The notes: generated by a model not told the origin, from the sequence alone. A stretch of DNA of 64,000 nt from Saprospirales bacterium GYS_P2D (GCA_009833045.1 WUUP01000001.1:427586-491585), one strand, 5' to 3'. Counted from the first letter of the stretch, positions 16,244 to 25,684 are shown. Numbers and translations are program-made.

Positions 16244-17743
16244 GTCGAGATAGGATATTATTTTTTTGAATATCCGCTCTCTGGCAGATTGGATTGGGAT
16301 ATTGGCATTATTCTTTTCATCCTCGATGATCTTGTTGAGACTACCCTGATTGGACCCCAGTGCATCAAAGAATAGCTGCAAAATACCCTTGTCCTGAGCT
16401 AAGACGTTAGTGAATGAGCCCTTATCTATCACCAATACCTCCATATCCTCTATAGCTCTGACTGTAGCGCTACGAGGGTCTCCTGTCAAGAGACTCATCT
16501 CTCCAAAGAATTCACCGGCTGACTTATCCGCTACTAATACTTCTGCATCATTAGGGCCATGGATGAGGACTTTGGCTCGCCCTTTAGTAATGATGAACAT
16601 AGAGTCACCTTCTGCCCCTTCCTGTACGAGATCATCATTTTCTCCGTAGCAAGCTAATACTGTCGAATGTGACAATGCCATCAGCTGATCTTCATCCATA
16701 TCTTTTAGCCATGACTGTTTTTTGAGCAAAGAGAGACGATAGTTTCGTTCTTTCTCCGCCTGCTGCTCCTGTACAGAGTCACTCATGACACTCATATGTA
16801 CCTCGCTGATACTGTACGGTATTTTGATATTATGACGCTCCAGCTTATACCAGAGTCGTGTCAATACGATGTCTTGTATAGCGATGACATCACCATAGTC
16901 ATTGATCCAATACTTTAGGCAATATTTGATTCCACTCGCTTCGTAGCTCACCACGTACGGATACGCCACTTGATCTATATCTACTTCTTTGATCTCGGTC
17001 AATATCTCTCGTAGGATACGTTTCACCTCGTTAGGTGGATGAGAATAGTCCAGTTCAACAAAAAAGCTATGTATTTGTCGCTTAGTAGGGCGAGAATAGT
17101 TGACTATTTTTTCTTCAGCGACCGTTTTATTAGGGAGAGATACACGATGGTTTTCTCTGGTGAGCAATGTTAGAGTTCGCCAGTTTTGACTGACTACCTT
17201 CCCCTCGTAGCCACCAAGATTGACCCAATCATCCAGATTAAATGGTGCTTCCATCTGAAGGGATACGCCAGCAAAAAGATTAGTCAATGTATCCTGTAGT
17301 GAGAGTCCTATAATAGCAGATAGGACCGTAGATGTGACTAATAGACCCGATAAATTGGTTCCAAAAATATATTTCAATCCAAAGAGAATGATAGCTATGA
17401 GTAGTATACTACCTATGATATCAAACATAAATCTTGGGATTCGTAGTAGGTCATTCTTCCTGATGAATACATAGAATAACCAAATAATGGTCTGTATGAC
17501 AACATTCCCTATAAGGGTAAATAAAATCAACCAATAAACCTTATTAGTCGTACTCTCTTCTGCCGTCGGATCATCGGATAGATCAGCAAAAAACCATATA
17601 AACACAGCAGCTACCACTAATAGTAAGCCAGCGATAAGCGACTTACGATCATAGTCTACCTTGTACGATCTCTTAAATGAGATAGCTGCGACAACCAAAA
17701 GTCCAAAGTAAACAATGATTGATATGAGTATAGTGATATTCAT
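16238..17743 (-). CDS. MscS-family channel with C-terminal cyclic-nucleotide-binding domain
   Basis: This 501-residue inner-membrane protein has four or five hydrophobic segments (about 1-20, 40-60, 70-90, 105-155). Then comes the MscS pore and beta domain: SAIIGLSLQDTLTNLFAGVSLQMEAPFNLDDWVNLGGYEGKVV. A cytoplasmic alpha/beta part follows, and finally a CNMP/CRP-like domain (about 355-475) with the phosphate-binding cassette GEFFGEMSLLTGDPRSATVRA. MscS with an added cNMP domain is a known architecture (MscK/bCNG-like), where ligand may gate ion flow. The frame could open 5 codons earlier at a GTG (17758), but the ATG at 17741-17743 is preferred. Ligand and ion are unknown. Confidence 0.9.
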   Translation of the reverse strand: MNITILISIIVYFGLLVVAAISFKRSYKVDYDRKSLIAGLLLVVAAVFIWFFADLSDDPTAEESTTNKVYWLILFTLIGNVVIQTIIWLFYVFIRKNDLLRIPRFMFDIIGSILLIAIILFGLKYIFGTNLSGLLVTSTVLSAIIGLSLQDTLTNLFAGVSLQMEAPFNLDDWVNLGGYEGKVVSQNWRTLTLLTRENHRVSLPNKTVAEEKIVNYSRPTKRQIHSFFVELDYSHPPNEVKRILREILTEIKEVDIDQVAYPYVVSYEASGIKYCLKYWINDYGDVIAIQDIVLTRLWYKLERHNIKIPYSISEVHMSVMSDSVQEQQAEKERNYRLSLLKKQSWLKDMDEDQLMALSHSTVLACYGENDDLVQEGAEGDSMFIITKGRAKVLIHGPNDAEVLVADKSAGEFFGEMSLLTGDPRSATVRAIEDMEVLVIDKGSFTNVLAQDKGILQLFFDALGSNQGSLNKIIEDEKNNANIPIQSARERIFKKIISYLDL

Positions 17744-17806
17744 CTCTCCAAAATACACAGAGTCCCGTGTAATAATGAGAGTGAGCGATAAAAAATATGA
17801 TCGTGA

Positions 17807-19159
17807 TCAACGAGAACCTAAGAGCGTATCCGCTATATCAGTGCGAGATGCTCGCCACGCTGGTATCAATGCAGCCACAAAACCAATAATAATCGAACCG
17901 GCCAATAGGTACCACTCTTTAGTCAAGAACTGCCAGCCAGAGAAGCTGTATCGGAAATTGTCCTGGACCAATGCACTGATGAAACTCATACTCACATGAC
18001 TAAGTAAAATACCAAGCACGAAGCCCAATAGAGCTAATAGCAGCCCCTCGATGACGATATGGCTGAATATAGTAGTCGGACTGGCTCCCATAGATCGCAT
18101 AAGTGCGAGCTCGTACTGACGCTCATTGAGCGAGCTATAGAGCGATATGAATATACTGAGTGCACTCACAAGTATGATGATGATCGCCAGCAGTCTCAAT
18201 GCTCGCTCCCCACTATCCATCATGGAGAATAATCGATTAATCTCAATAGCTGGTGTAGCAGCCTGCATATCGGTATTCTCATTGATACTACGCTGCATAT
18301 TCAGCGCTTGGAAGTTTCTTCCTTTGAATCGTACTAAGAGATTAGTGATCTCCTTATCACCGGGCTCATCGAGTAGCGCCGGTGGCGCTTCTCCAGTGAT
18401 CGGCATATCTATCATTTTGCTATGATCATGGTCGTGGTCATGTCCGTGGCTATGTCCATCGTGACCGTGGTCGTGCTCCTCTCCTCCATGATCTCCATCA
18501 TGGGCATGGTCTTCTCCTTCATGATCGTGGTCGTGATCATGGACTAACCAAAAACTCTGCGTAGTCGTCAATATCAACTGATCAATGACAGAGCCCGTCG
18601 GCTCCAGTATCCCGACTACCTGAAAGCTCTCAGCATCGTCATGAGCCAGATTTTCATCGTCTATGAGGCCGTGACTACTTTTGAAGGTATCGCCCACATG
18701 CATGTGTAGCTGCTTAGCCACAGTAGCTCCTATAGTCACTTCAAAATTAGAATGCCACTGTCTACCCTGGCCTACTTTGGCATCATACCAGTCAAGGATA
18801 TTAGGCGTCGTCCCCACTATGCGGTAGGCCTTATACGAGTCACCTACCGATATCGGCACCACCTCTTTGATGAGTGGGTGCTTAGGATTGAGAAAAGGGC
18901 GTATTTCTTCGAGCGAGACATTGCCTGTAGGGGCATCCACATGATACATCGAGCTGAGTATCATCTGTAGCGGGCTTCCTTTAGCCCCTATCACGAGATC
19001 TACTTCAGCGAGATTCTTTTCAAAATTGTCCTGTAGCTGTCGCTCCATCAAGAATAAAAACGAGACTAAGCCCACTCCCAAAGCAAATAATACCAAACTC
19101 AATATCATCGAGAGTGGTCTATCTACCAGACTTCGCCAGCTGAGCTTTAGGATATTCAT
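17807..19159 (-). CDS. FtsX-family ABC permease with histidine-rich loop (putative metal system)
   Basis: The 450-residue membrane protein has the MacB/FtsX-like layout: one N-terminal membrane helix (about 15-37), a large periplasmic domain (40-310), and three C-terminal helices (about 320-345, 370-395, 415-440). At about residues 207-248 the periplasmic part carries a run of 16 histidines alternating with Asp, Glu and Gly, a zinc- or copper-binding-type loop. Its ATG overlaps the ATPase stop (ATGA). Similar His-rich FtsX permeases in other phyla belong to Zur-regulated ABC systems linked to zinc, which fits the MerC-like gene and operator upstream. Direction of transport and metal identity are inference. 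It should not be read as a macrolide exporter. Confidence 0.85.
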   Translation of the reverse strand: MNILKLSWRSLVDRPLSMILSLVLFALGVGLVSFLFLMERQLQDNFEKNLAEVDLVIGAKGSPLQMILSSMYHVDAPTGNVSLEEIRPFLNPKHPLIKEVVPISVGDSYKAYRIVGTTPNILDWYDAKVGQGRQWHSNFEVTIGATVAKQLHMHVGDTFKSSHGLIDDENLAHDDAESFQVVGILEPTGSVIDQLILTTTQSFWLVHDHDHDHEGEDHAHDGDHGGEEHDHGHDGHSHGHDHDHDHSKMIDMPITGEAPPALLDEPGDKEITNLLVRFKGRNFQALNMQRSINENTDMQAATPAIEINRLFSMMDSGERALRLLAIIIILVSALSIFISLYSSLNERQYELALMRSMGASPTTIFSHIVIEGLLLALLGFVLGILLSHVSMSFISALVQDNFRYSFSGWQFLTKEWYLLAGSIIIGFVAALIPAWRASRTDIADTLLGSR

Positions 19160-19782
19160 AGGCTGATGCTTTTATCAAATTTATCCTTGAGACGATTATC
19201 ATGAGTGATGACTATCAGGGTGGCATTGACGCTATTTGCTTGCTCTTTTAGCAGCCTGATCACTTCCTCGGTATTCTGATCATCGAGAGCCGATGTAGGC
19301 TCGTCGGCCAATATTACCTTAGGTTTATTGATCAATGCTCGAGCTATAGCTACTCGCTGCTGCTCTCCTTGACTGAGCTGATGTGTTTTTTTGTTGAGCT
19401 TATGCCCAATATTCAGTCGAGTCAGTATTCCCTCTACCGCAGCCATATCTGGACTATGCCCTGCTAAGCTCTGCGCCAAGGTGATATTCTCTCCTACCGA
19501 CAGGGCCCGTACAAAGTGCGAGGTCTGAAAGATCAATCCGATCTGCTGTCCCCTGAACTGGTCACGCTTAGCCTGTGTCATACTATCGATCTTCTCCCCG
19601 TTAATTTCTATAGAGCCGGTCTTAGGACTACGTAGACCAGCTATCAGCTGCAGCAGCGTAGTCTTACCACATCCAGAAGGCCCTATGATCAAGGTATGCT
19701 CTCCCTGATCTATACTCAGATCTGGAAATGCTATCGAGGTAGAAGAATCGTACTGGTATGTGAGATCTTTAGTGAGCAACAT
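19156..19782 (-). CDS. ABC transporter ATPase (LolD/MacB-type)
   Basis: The 208-residue nucleotide-binding subunit has Walker A GPSGCGKTT (about 34-42), Q-loop FQTSHF, signature LSQGEQQRVAIARAL, Walker B VILADEPTSALD and the switch histidine in ITHD. It powers the FtsX-type permease encoded by the next gene, whose start overlaps its stop. The LolD/MacB class does not form import channels of the classical kind but drives periplasmic conformational change. The start is the ATG at 19780-19782; a longer frame would need a TTG at 19809, 5 bases from the MerC stop. Confidence 0.93.
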   Translation of the reverse strand: MLLTKDLTYQYDSSTSIAFPDLSIDQGEHTLIIGPSGCGKTTLLQLIAGLRSPKTGSIEINGEKIDSMTQAKRDQFRGQQIGLIFQTSHFVRALSVGENITLAQSLAGHSPDMAAVEGILTRLNIGHKLNKKTHQLSQGEQQRVAIARALINKPKVILADEPTSALDDQNTEEVIRLLKEQANSVNATLIVITHDNRLKDKFDKSISL

Positions 19783-19813
19783 ATGAATGCCAAAATAAGA
19801 AAATGACAATCAA

Positions 19814-20179
19814 TCAATGAGTACAATAGGCCCGCATTAACTTATAGTTGAAGAAATGTGTACTCGCTACTAATGCGCCTCCTATCGCCATCATGACATG
19901 TGCATGCTGCGTAAGCCCCACTGCCAAGAGACCAAAGCCTAATATAAAACCGAAAGACGGCCACCAATTAGCATGTGTACGGACACCATTAAGAATCGAT
20001 GAGCCTGCTAATACAAAGGATATAAAGAATACCGTAATATCAATGATATGGTGATGCGCCCCGACGAATCCCTCCATCATACCGAAAGACAAGAATACTG
20101 GTATCGCCATGCAGTGGACTGCACAGAGACTCGAGGTGATCAGACCCGCTATATCGATATTTGATTTGAATTGACTCAT
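19814..20179 (-). CDS. MerC-domain membrane protein
   Basis: The 121-residue protein has four predicted membrane helices. It carries the MerC-type start SSLCAVHCMAIPVFLSFG with a Cys-x3-Cys pair (CAVHC) in the first helix, and histidine clusters (GAHHHIIDI, TQHAHVMM). MerC was first known from mercury resistance, but chromosomal Bacteroidota copies next to Fur-family regulators suggest roles with zinc or other metals. The start is the ATG at 20177-20179, because the frame upstream opens only with TTG. It is the first gene of the three-gene operon, 44 bases after a perfect inverted repeat. No merA or merR is present. Confidence 0.85.
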   Translation of the reverse strand: MSQFKSNIDIAGLITSSLCAVHCMAIPVFLSFGMMEGFVGAHHHIIDITVFFISFVLAGSSILNGVRTHANWWPSFGFILGFGLLAVGLTQHAHVMMAIGGALVASTHFFNYKLMRAYCTH

Positions 20180-20223
20180 AATATGCAACAGAGATGCAAA
20201 TATAGGATAACAAATCTATCAAA

Positions 20224-20238
20224 TGCAATAATGTTGCA
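20224..20238. promoter_or_regulatory. Operator-like palindrome upstream of the metal operon
   Basis: TGCAATAATGTTGCA is a perfect TGCAA-N5-TTGCA inverted repeat, 44 bases before the MerC start. Two further TGCAA half-sites lie in the same direction at 20184-20188 and 20195-20199. The size and symmetry fit a Fur/Zur-type dimer site. No regulator gene is in the window, so the identity of the regulator is inference. Confidence 0.55.
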
Positions 20239-20252
20239 GTAGAGCTGAAGAT

Positions 20253-21875
20253 TTAATTTATATATCCAGATCGGTACTTAGCTGTCGCTACTTTCAGCTC
20301 ACCATCCGCATCTCTCCCTGCGACTATCACCTGAAACTCAGATACGTCATCACTTTGACGGATATTATAGGTCTGCGAGGTATTTTTCACCTCTGGATTC
20401 CAGTGTAACATTGGTCGGAATAAAGGATGAGATATCTCCTCCTCATCCCCTATGACCGGTATATCAGCTGGATATTGATACCCATTGATCACTACTATGT
20501 CTTGTGGCTCATCTTCGGACCACTGAAAGTCTCCATTTTTAGTATTGATCATGACATAAGGCATACCGCTGTACATACCAAAATCACGTTTTATATCCTC
20601 TCTTTTATAGTACAGCCCAATAGTCTCCACACTACTAAAATCCATAGCCGCTACTCTGGCAGCATCCTTAGTCACTATACCATCGATGATAAACACAGGC
20701 GCTTTCTCGAAGTATCTACTTTGATTACGATTAGTAAATTTTTTATTATTTGGATTGTACATTCTGGCAGTCAGAGTGCCATCCTTAGATCGTTCAAAGC
20801 TCAATTCAGAAGAAATCATTTCCTCAAAGAATGCCTCTATATCATCAAAATTCTGATAAGAAGAAGTCTCGTAAACTCTGTTCGGCTGAGGTGCTTCATA
20901 TTTGGCTTTTTTCTGCTGAGTACTGAGCTCATACTCTATCATCCCATACTGCTGATAGATTTTTTTTCTTTTTTGACTGAGCGTCAAATAATTTAAGACA
21001 GTAGAGTCCATAGTGATCACTCGCTCTGCCTTCATACCTATGTTATCCCTCTCATGTGAGTGGACTACTGAGTATTCATCAAATAGTACTCCATTGACAT
21101 GATATGATCGAGGGCCATAATACTCTGATAAAACTACATCGTACTGCCCGTCTATACCCGACTTGGCGTAATGCATCTCATCGCTCGTCTGATCATACAC
21201 TCCGATGACATTAGTACGGAGAGGCGCTCCAGCAGTCGAACTGATCATCGTGGTCAGATATGGACTATTTTCCCATTGTATTGGCGTACCATCCCTCACA
21301 TAGCTTACTTCTTGTACTACTTCATTGATATGAGCACCATACAAACTGGCATCCACTACTGAGACACTTACGCCACTCGATAGATCCTGTAGCCGTAGGC
21401 TTTGCATATTTCTGGCGCTTACATTTCCTTTCGTCACTAAATTGCTATTATTTGATGGCTGGACTACATTATCAGGAAGTGTGATTTTATTTACCATTGG
21501 TACATCGCCCAGCTCAATATCATTATAGACAGGTATTTCTACTTTAGCTAATAGCTCTTCAGTTTTAGACTCTTTCTGTTTAGCAAAAAGTGCTAACTGG
21601 TAGATACCAGATGACCATGCATATGGTAGCTCTATGTAGCCATCGATTTTGCCTCCCTCTGTACTACAAAAGAATTGCTTTTTCACAGCTCCAAGATCAT
21701 CAGCGAAATAAACATTAATTGCAGTCATCTCCTCAAAGGAATCTGGCAGATGCACACTAAACCAAACCACCTCTCCTGTCACATAAAAGGGGCGATCTCG
21801 ATGAAACAAATATGAATCCTGACCAAACATGATCAATCCCCAAAATCCCAGTATTATAGTATATAGTGTTTTCAT
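20253..21875 (-). CDS. Secreted MG2/TonB-plug-like protein
   Basis: The 540-residue protein has a signal peptide (MKTLYTIILGFWGLIMFGQ). An N-terminal macroglobulin MG2-like beta-domain follows (about 20-130: FHRDRPFYVTGEVVWFSVHLPD). A C-terminal part recalls a TonB-receptor plug (about 400-460: PVFIIDGIVTKDAARVAAMDFSSVETIGLYY, then MINTKNG). Bacteroidota encode many such proteins, usually 800-900 residues; this one is shorter. It is coupled to the DUF4249 gene by a TAATG overlap, so the start is the ATG at 21873-21875. A role at the cell surface assisting the TonB receptor of the same operon is likely but unproven. Confidence 0.7.
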   Translation of the reverse strand: MKTLYTIILGFWGLIMFGQDSYLFHRDRPFYVTGEVVWFSVHLPDSFEEMTAINVYFADDLGAVKKQFFCSTEGGKIDGYIELPYAWSSGIYQLALFAKQKESKTEELLAKVEIPVYNDIELGDVPMVNKITLPDNVVQPSNNSNLVTKGNVSARNMQSLRLQDLSSGVSVSVVDASLYGAHINEVVQEVSYVRDGTPIQWENSPYLTTMISSTAGAPLRTNVIGVYDQTSDEMHYAKSGIDGQYDVVLSEYYGPRSYHVNGVLFDEYSVVHSHERDNIGMKAERVITMDSTVLNYLTLSQKRKKIYQQYGMIEYELSTQQKKAKYEAPQPNRVYETSSYQNFDDIEAFFEEMISSELSFERSKDGTLTARMYNPNNKKFTNRNQSRYFEKAPVFIIDGIVTKDAARVAAMDFSSVETIGLYYKREDIKRDFGMYSGMPYVMINTKNGDFQWSEDEPQDIVVINGYQYPADIPVIGDEEEISHPLFRPMLHWNPEVKNTSQTYNIRQSDDVSEFQVIVAGRDADGELKVATAKYRSGYIN

Positions 21876-22975
21876 TATTCTTCCCAATATTCTGGTATTA
21901 TCAATGTGCTTTCTGGCTCAGCGAGGCAGTCACAGCAGATGCCATAGGGACAGCTGCCATCTGGACGAGGATTGTTCACCGGAGGAGGACAGTAGTCTGT
22001 CAGCTCACCAGTGATGCTCACGGGTACTTTTAGGCGAATCACCTCTCCTTCGGTAGCGAAGAAATAGCCATAGACTCTATCGGACGGATCATTCACATTG
22101 TAAAAATTAGATACGACCTCTCCGACAGGATCGTCAAACATATTGCCTGTCCGCTCTGTCAAAATCTTCAATTGTCTGAAGTATTCATACGCCTCTGGAC
22201 TGAGAGAATACTGTGATACATTAAAATAGAGGCCTTGATTATATTTAAAATTGACCTCTGCAGTAAGCAGTGGATAGTTTTCGACTCGACCTACAGCCAG
22301 CTGTGAAGGTTCCAAAATATTCACCTTATCGGCGTTTACCGGCTCGGTGATATAGCAGGTCTTCATATCTATACGTGGATTAGTCGGAGAGTCCGTCATC
22401 TTAAATGTCTGCTCTACCTCCCATAGCAATCCTCCCTCGGTATCCGGATCTACATCACTACTGATATTGAGCTGTATCCTTTCTTCCTCTACGAAGTTGT
22501 CCAGATTATCCACTACTAAGACGTTGACCTTCTCTAATTCTAAACTTCCTGGTACCTGAGCAGGCACCAGTCGATCAAACTGAGACTCATAGGATCTATT
22601 ATCCAGTGTCGTCAGCTCGATCTTGTACGATCTACCATAGTCTACGATCATCTCATCATCCGTGATGACACGCTCATATGAGGTCACATCAGTACGCTCG
22701 AGCTCCAGCCTTGTCCCACTTTCATCCACCACAAATGCCTCTCGAATAGCAATACTATTGCGACTCTCAGATGTAAAGTCAAAAACATTGGAGACAGAGA
22801 GCGTCACCTTACTGCTGGTCTCACCTTTTTCGATACGTCCTTGGATAGCCAGACTGTCGGTCAGATCACCAGGTACGGTAAGGTCTATCTCCTCGATACA
22901 CGAGCTCCATGATAGACAGATCACGACTAATAGAGCTGCTATATGCTTATTAGAAAATATATTCATGCCAATCAT
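21875..22975 (-). CDS. DUF4249 family lipoprotein
   Basis: The 366-residue lipoprotein has a lipobox at Cys26 (SWSSC). DUF4249 features are DLTVPGDLTDSLAIQGRIEKGE, SVSNVFDFTSESR, the YCPPPVNN...SCPYGICCDCL cysteine-rich C-terminus, and EYWEE. These proteins accompany TonB-dependent receptors in Bacteroidota and probably sit on the outer-membrane surface as accessory binding proteins. The ATG overlaps the receptor stop (ATGA), so co-translation is expected. The ligand is unknown. The cysteine-rich end could bind metal, although that is only a possibility. Confidence 0.85.
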   Translation of the reverse strand: MIGMNIFSNKHIAALLVVICLSWSSCIEEIDLTVPGDLTDSLAIQGRIEKGETSSKVTLSVSNVFDFTSESRNSIAIREAFVVDESGTRLELERTDVTSYERVITDDEMIVDYGRSYKIELTTLDNRSYESQFDRLVPAQVPGSLELEKVNVLVVDNLDNFVEEERIQLNISSDVDPDTEGGLLWEVEQTFKMTDSPTNPRIDMKTCYITEPVNADKVNILEPSQLAVGRVENYPLLTAEVNFKYNQGLYFNVSQYSLSPEAYEYFRQLKILTERTGNMFDDPVGEVVSNFYNVNDPSDRVYGYFFATEGEVIRLKVPVSITGELTDYCPPPVNNPRPDGSCPYGICCDCLAEPESTLIIPEYWEE

Positions 22976-25671
22976 AACAATTCAAAGTTGAGCGTGATAG
23001 ATGGGAATACTGATCCCAATACAGAAAACTTATTAGCCTGGACCAGATTAAACGGTGCCTGAGTGAAGAATACGGAGTACGGATTCTTTCGACCGAGTAC
23101 ATTGTAGAGTGAGATCACCCAGCTCGTCTGAAATTTTTGATCCACTTTATATCCTTTTCCTAAAGTATAGGATAGATCGACCCTAAAATAGTCTGGTATC
23201 CTCAGTGCATTACGATCAGAAAAGATCGGCACGATGAGTCCTCCTGAGGTCCGATAGTTGCCCACAGGAGGGGTGGTCGGTCGACCAGTGCTGTAGTTGA
23301 TATTAGCAGTGAGCGTATTTCGCTGATTTGGATTGTAGTTGAATATCAAAGACACATCATGAGTCTTGTCAAAATTAGAGGGATACCACTCTCCATCATT
23401 GATGCCCACGATCTGACGCTCAGACTTAGCGTAGGTATAGCTGAGCCAGCCATTCACTTTTCCCGCTTTCTTGCGGATACTGAGCTCCGCACCATAGGCT
23501 CTTCCTTCTCCATCTAATAATTCCGTCTCGATATGTTCATTGACTATGAGATCGGCAAAATCTTGATAATCAAATAACTGATCAATCTGTCGACCGTATA
23601 GCTCAAATGAGGTTTCCCACTCATTATCCTTAAAGTTTTTGAAGTATCCTATTGATACATTATGTGATCTCAGTGGTTTGATATAGCGATTACTGAGCTG
23701 CCACTGGCTGGTCGGAGTCGGTGAGTCCGCATTGAATATCTGACTAATGAACTGTGATGTGCGGCTGTAGCCCGCTTTGATAGATGCTTCATCTGTCACT
23801 TTGAGTCGAGCAGATACTCTTGGCTCGATGACAGAGTATGATTGGATCGTACCGTCTTTGAGTTCAGTACCTATGATACCTGCGGTGGTAGGCCGTGACT
23901 CATCACTATATTGATACTCAGTCTTAGGCCCCAGATACTGATAGTAGGTAGCTCTGATGCCGCCGTCGATTTCTATGGCCTCACTGAGTCCTAGCTGAGC
24001 ATTGACATATGCAGCTGTTTCTCTGCCTTTTTCATTTTCTAAAAGCTTAGTAGTGATCACTGACTCATCGTCGAGTGGATTTCTTTCTCCGGGATTGACA
24101 TCGTACTGTATCGTCGACACTCCTACATTGAGCTCCAGCTCCTCAGACGGGATATATTTGATATTTTCTTTCAGCTTGACATAGTCTATCTGAGTATCCA
24201 CTGTGCTCGCATCGATACCATCGAGATCACTCTGTCGACTATCATATTGACTTTTGACTGCTGAAAACTTTGAGAACAAATTATCACTAATGATCCAGCC
24301 ATAGCTCAACTCTCCAAACTGCGTACTGTAGTCAAAACCAAATTCTTCATTGTACTCAAAGTCATCCTGCGATTTATACGCTGAGAGTGCTATTGAGTGA
24401 TTCGGTGAGGGTTTGATCGTCATTCGAAAGTTGCCATCATAAAAGAACGAACTGCTCTTTTGTAGCTCAGGCTCACTGAGAGAATTGAGCAACCAATCCG
24501 TATAGCTCGAGCGAAACCCACCAATGAATGATACCTTATCTTTGATGATCGGCCCTTCTAAACTCAACTTACTCGATATAGGTCCGATTCCTCCTTTTAT
24601 CTTGAATGCTTCGAAATTTCCATCTTTCATCTCGACATCCATGACCGAGACTAATCGGCCACCGTATTGAGCAGGTATATTCGCTTTATAAAGATCTACT
24701 TTGTCGATGAGATCAGAATTAAACGTAGAAAAGAAACCTAAAGAGTGAGATGAATTGAATATGAAGGTCTCGTCCTGCATGATGAGATTCTGATCCACAT
24801 TACCACCTCGGACATTGAATCCTGAAGCGCCCTCTCCTATCGTAGTGACACCAGGCTGTAGCAAAAAACTTTTGACCACATCCACCTCCCCCATGAAAGT
24901 GGGAAGCTTCTTAATAGTATTCATGCTGATCGTCTGGACACCGATCTGTGCGCTTTCTACGCTCTGATCTGCTGCTCGAGCTCGGATCGTGACCTCATCG
25001 AGCTCAAGTGCGCCTTTGTCGAGGGCTATATTATATTGGCCATCACTTTTGACATCTATTAGTGCTCTATAGTCTGCATACCCTATGAAGTCTACCTGTA
25101 TCTCATGAGTACCCGCAGTGACACTTAGCTCATAGGATCCATCTACTTCAGATACTGCACCTAAGTCCATACCCTCTACAGAAATAGTAGCACCGATCAC
25201 AGGCTCTCCAGTCTGTACGTCTGTGATGATCCCTGATATGATAGCCGATCCGGATGGCGATAGTCGGCTGATATCTCCTATCACCTGTGCTGCTTCACCA
25301 TTATCTACTTGCTCTCCGAGCGCCTCATAGTAAGCGGCAGAAAACTCCTGATCTATGACCGTACGATCGACTATGACAATACCATAGTCCCGATATGAAA
25401 TATGAGAGTAAAATGTGTTTTCCAAAACCTGATCCAAGATATCAGAGATCGGCATTTGCTGAAAATCTCTTTGACCACTGTAGTTCAGATCGGACTTTAC
25501 ATTCTGATAGAGCGTGAGCTGCGTCGCTGTATTCAGCTCATCTAACACGGCATCGAGTGTAGTGCCTTGGAGCCGCACAGTCAATGCATTATCTGTTGAT
25601 TGGGTCCTACCTTCTGCCACTATCAGCAGAGATAATAGCGCCAGATAAAATGGCAATAGTCGTTTATTCAT
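22972..25671 (-). CDS. TonB-dependent outer membrane receptor with STN domain
   Basis: The 899-residue receptor has four parts. A signal peptide (about 1-24) is followed by an STN secretin-like domain (about 28-100: LTVRLQGTTLDAVLDELNTAT). A carboxypeptidase-like beta-sandwich comes next (about 140-220: ISGIITDVQTGEPVIGATI). The plug is at about 235-345 (FMGEVDVVKSFLLQPGV, GFNVRGGNVDQN), and a beta-barrel fills the rest. STN domains usually signal to a FecR-type anti-sigma factor, yet no fecI/fecR pair lies nearby. The start is the ATG at 25669-25671. The receptor heads an operon with a DUF4249 lipoprotein and an MG2/plug protein. Substrate is not deducible. Confidence 0.92.
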   Translation of the reverse strand: MNKRLLPFYLALLSLLIVAEGRTQSTDNALTVRLQGTTLDAVLDELNTATQLTLYQNVKSDLNYSGQRDFQQMPISDILDQVLENTFYSHISYRDYGIVIVDRTVIDQEFSAAYYEALGEQVDNGEAAQVIGDISRLSPSGSAIISGIITDVQTGEPVIGATISVEGMDLGAVSEVDGSYELSVTAGTHEIQVDFIGYADYRALIDVKSDGQYNIALDKGALELDEVTIRARAADQSVESAQIGVQTISMNTIKKLPTFMGEVDVVKSFLLQPGVTTIGEGASGFNVRGGNVDQNLIMQDETFIFNSSHSLGFFSTFNSDLIDKVDLYKANIPAQYGGRLVSVMDVEMKDGNFEAFKIKGGIGPISSKLSLEGPIIKDKVSFIGGFRSSYTDWLLNSLSEPELQKSSSFFYDGNFRMTIKPSPNHSIALSAYKSQDDFEYNEEFGFDYSTQFGELSYGWIISDNLFSKFSAVKSQYDSRQSDLDGIDASTVDTQIDYVKLKENIKYIPSEELELNVGVSTIQYDVNPGERNPLDDESVITTKLLENEKGRETAAYVNAQLGLSEAIEIDGGIRATYYQYLGPKTEYQYSDESRPTTAGIIGTELKDGTIQSYSVIEPRVSARLKVTDEASIKAGYSRTSQFISQIFNADSPTPTSQWQLSNRYIKPLRSHNVSIGYFKNFKDNEWETSFELYGRQIDQLFDYQDFADLIVNEHIETELLDGEGRAYGAELSIRKKAGKVNGWLSYTYAKSERQIVGINDGEWYPSNFDKTHDVSLIFNYNPNQRNTLTANINYSTGRPTTPPVGNYRTSGGLIVPIFSDRNALRIPDYFRVDLSYTLGKGYKVDQKFQTSWVISLYNVLGRKNPYSVFFTQAPFNLVQANKFSVLGSVFPSITLNFELL

Positions 25672-25675
25672 TATT

Positions 25676-25684
25676 ATTTCGGTT
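25676..25684 (-). promoter_or_regulatory. Leader motif AACCGAAAT before the TonB receptor
   Basis: Minus-strand AACCGAAAT ends 4 bases before the receptor ATG. The same motif stands 2-3 bases before the SusC ATG at 54117 and again 180 bases further upstream. It may be a translation enhancer or a regulator site. Confidence 0.35.

Noticed and set aside
17807-19809. MacB-type macrolide exporter
   Set aside because: The fold is related, but the histidine-rich loop, the MerC-like neighbour and the absence of a MacA adaptor argue for a metal-linked system.
19814-20179. Mercury-resistance operon
   Set aside because: No merA, merP, merT or merR is present; a MerC-like protein alone is not evidence of mercury resistance.
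20427-20996. 189-codon plus-strand frame opposite the MG2/plug-like gene
   Set aside because: The opposite strand has a signal peptide, coupled start and domain likeness; this frame is Ile/Tyr-rich with no recognisable feature.
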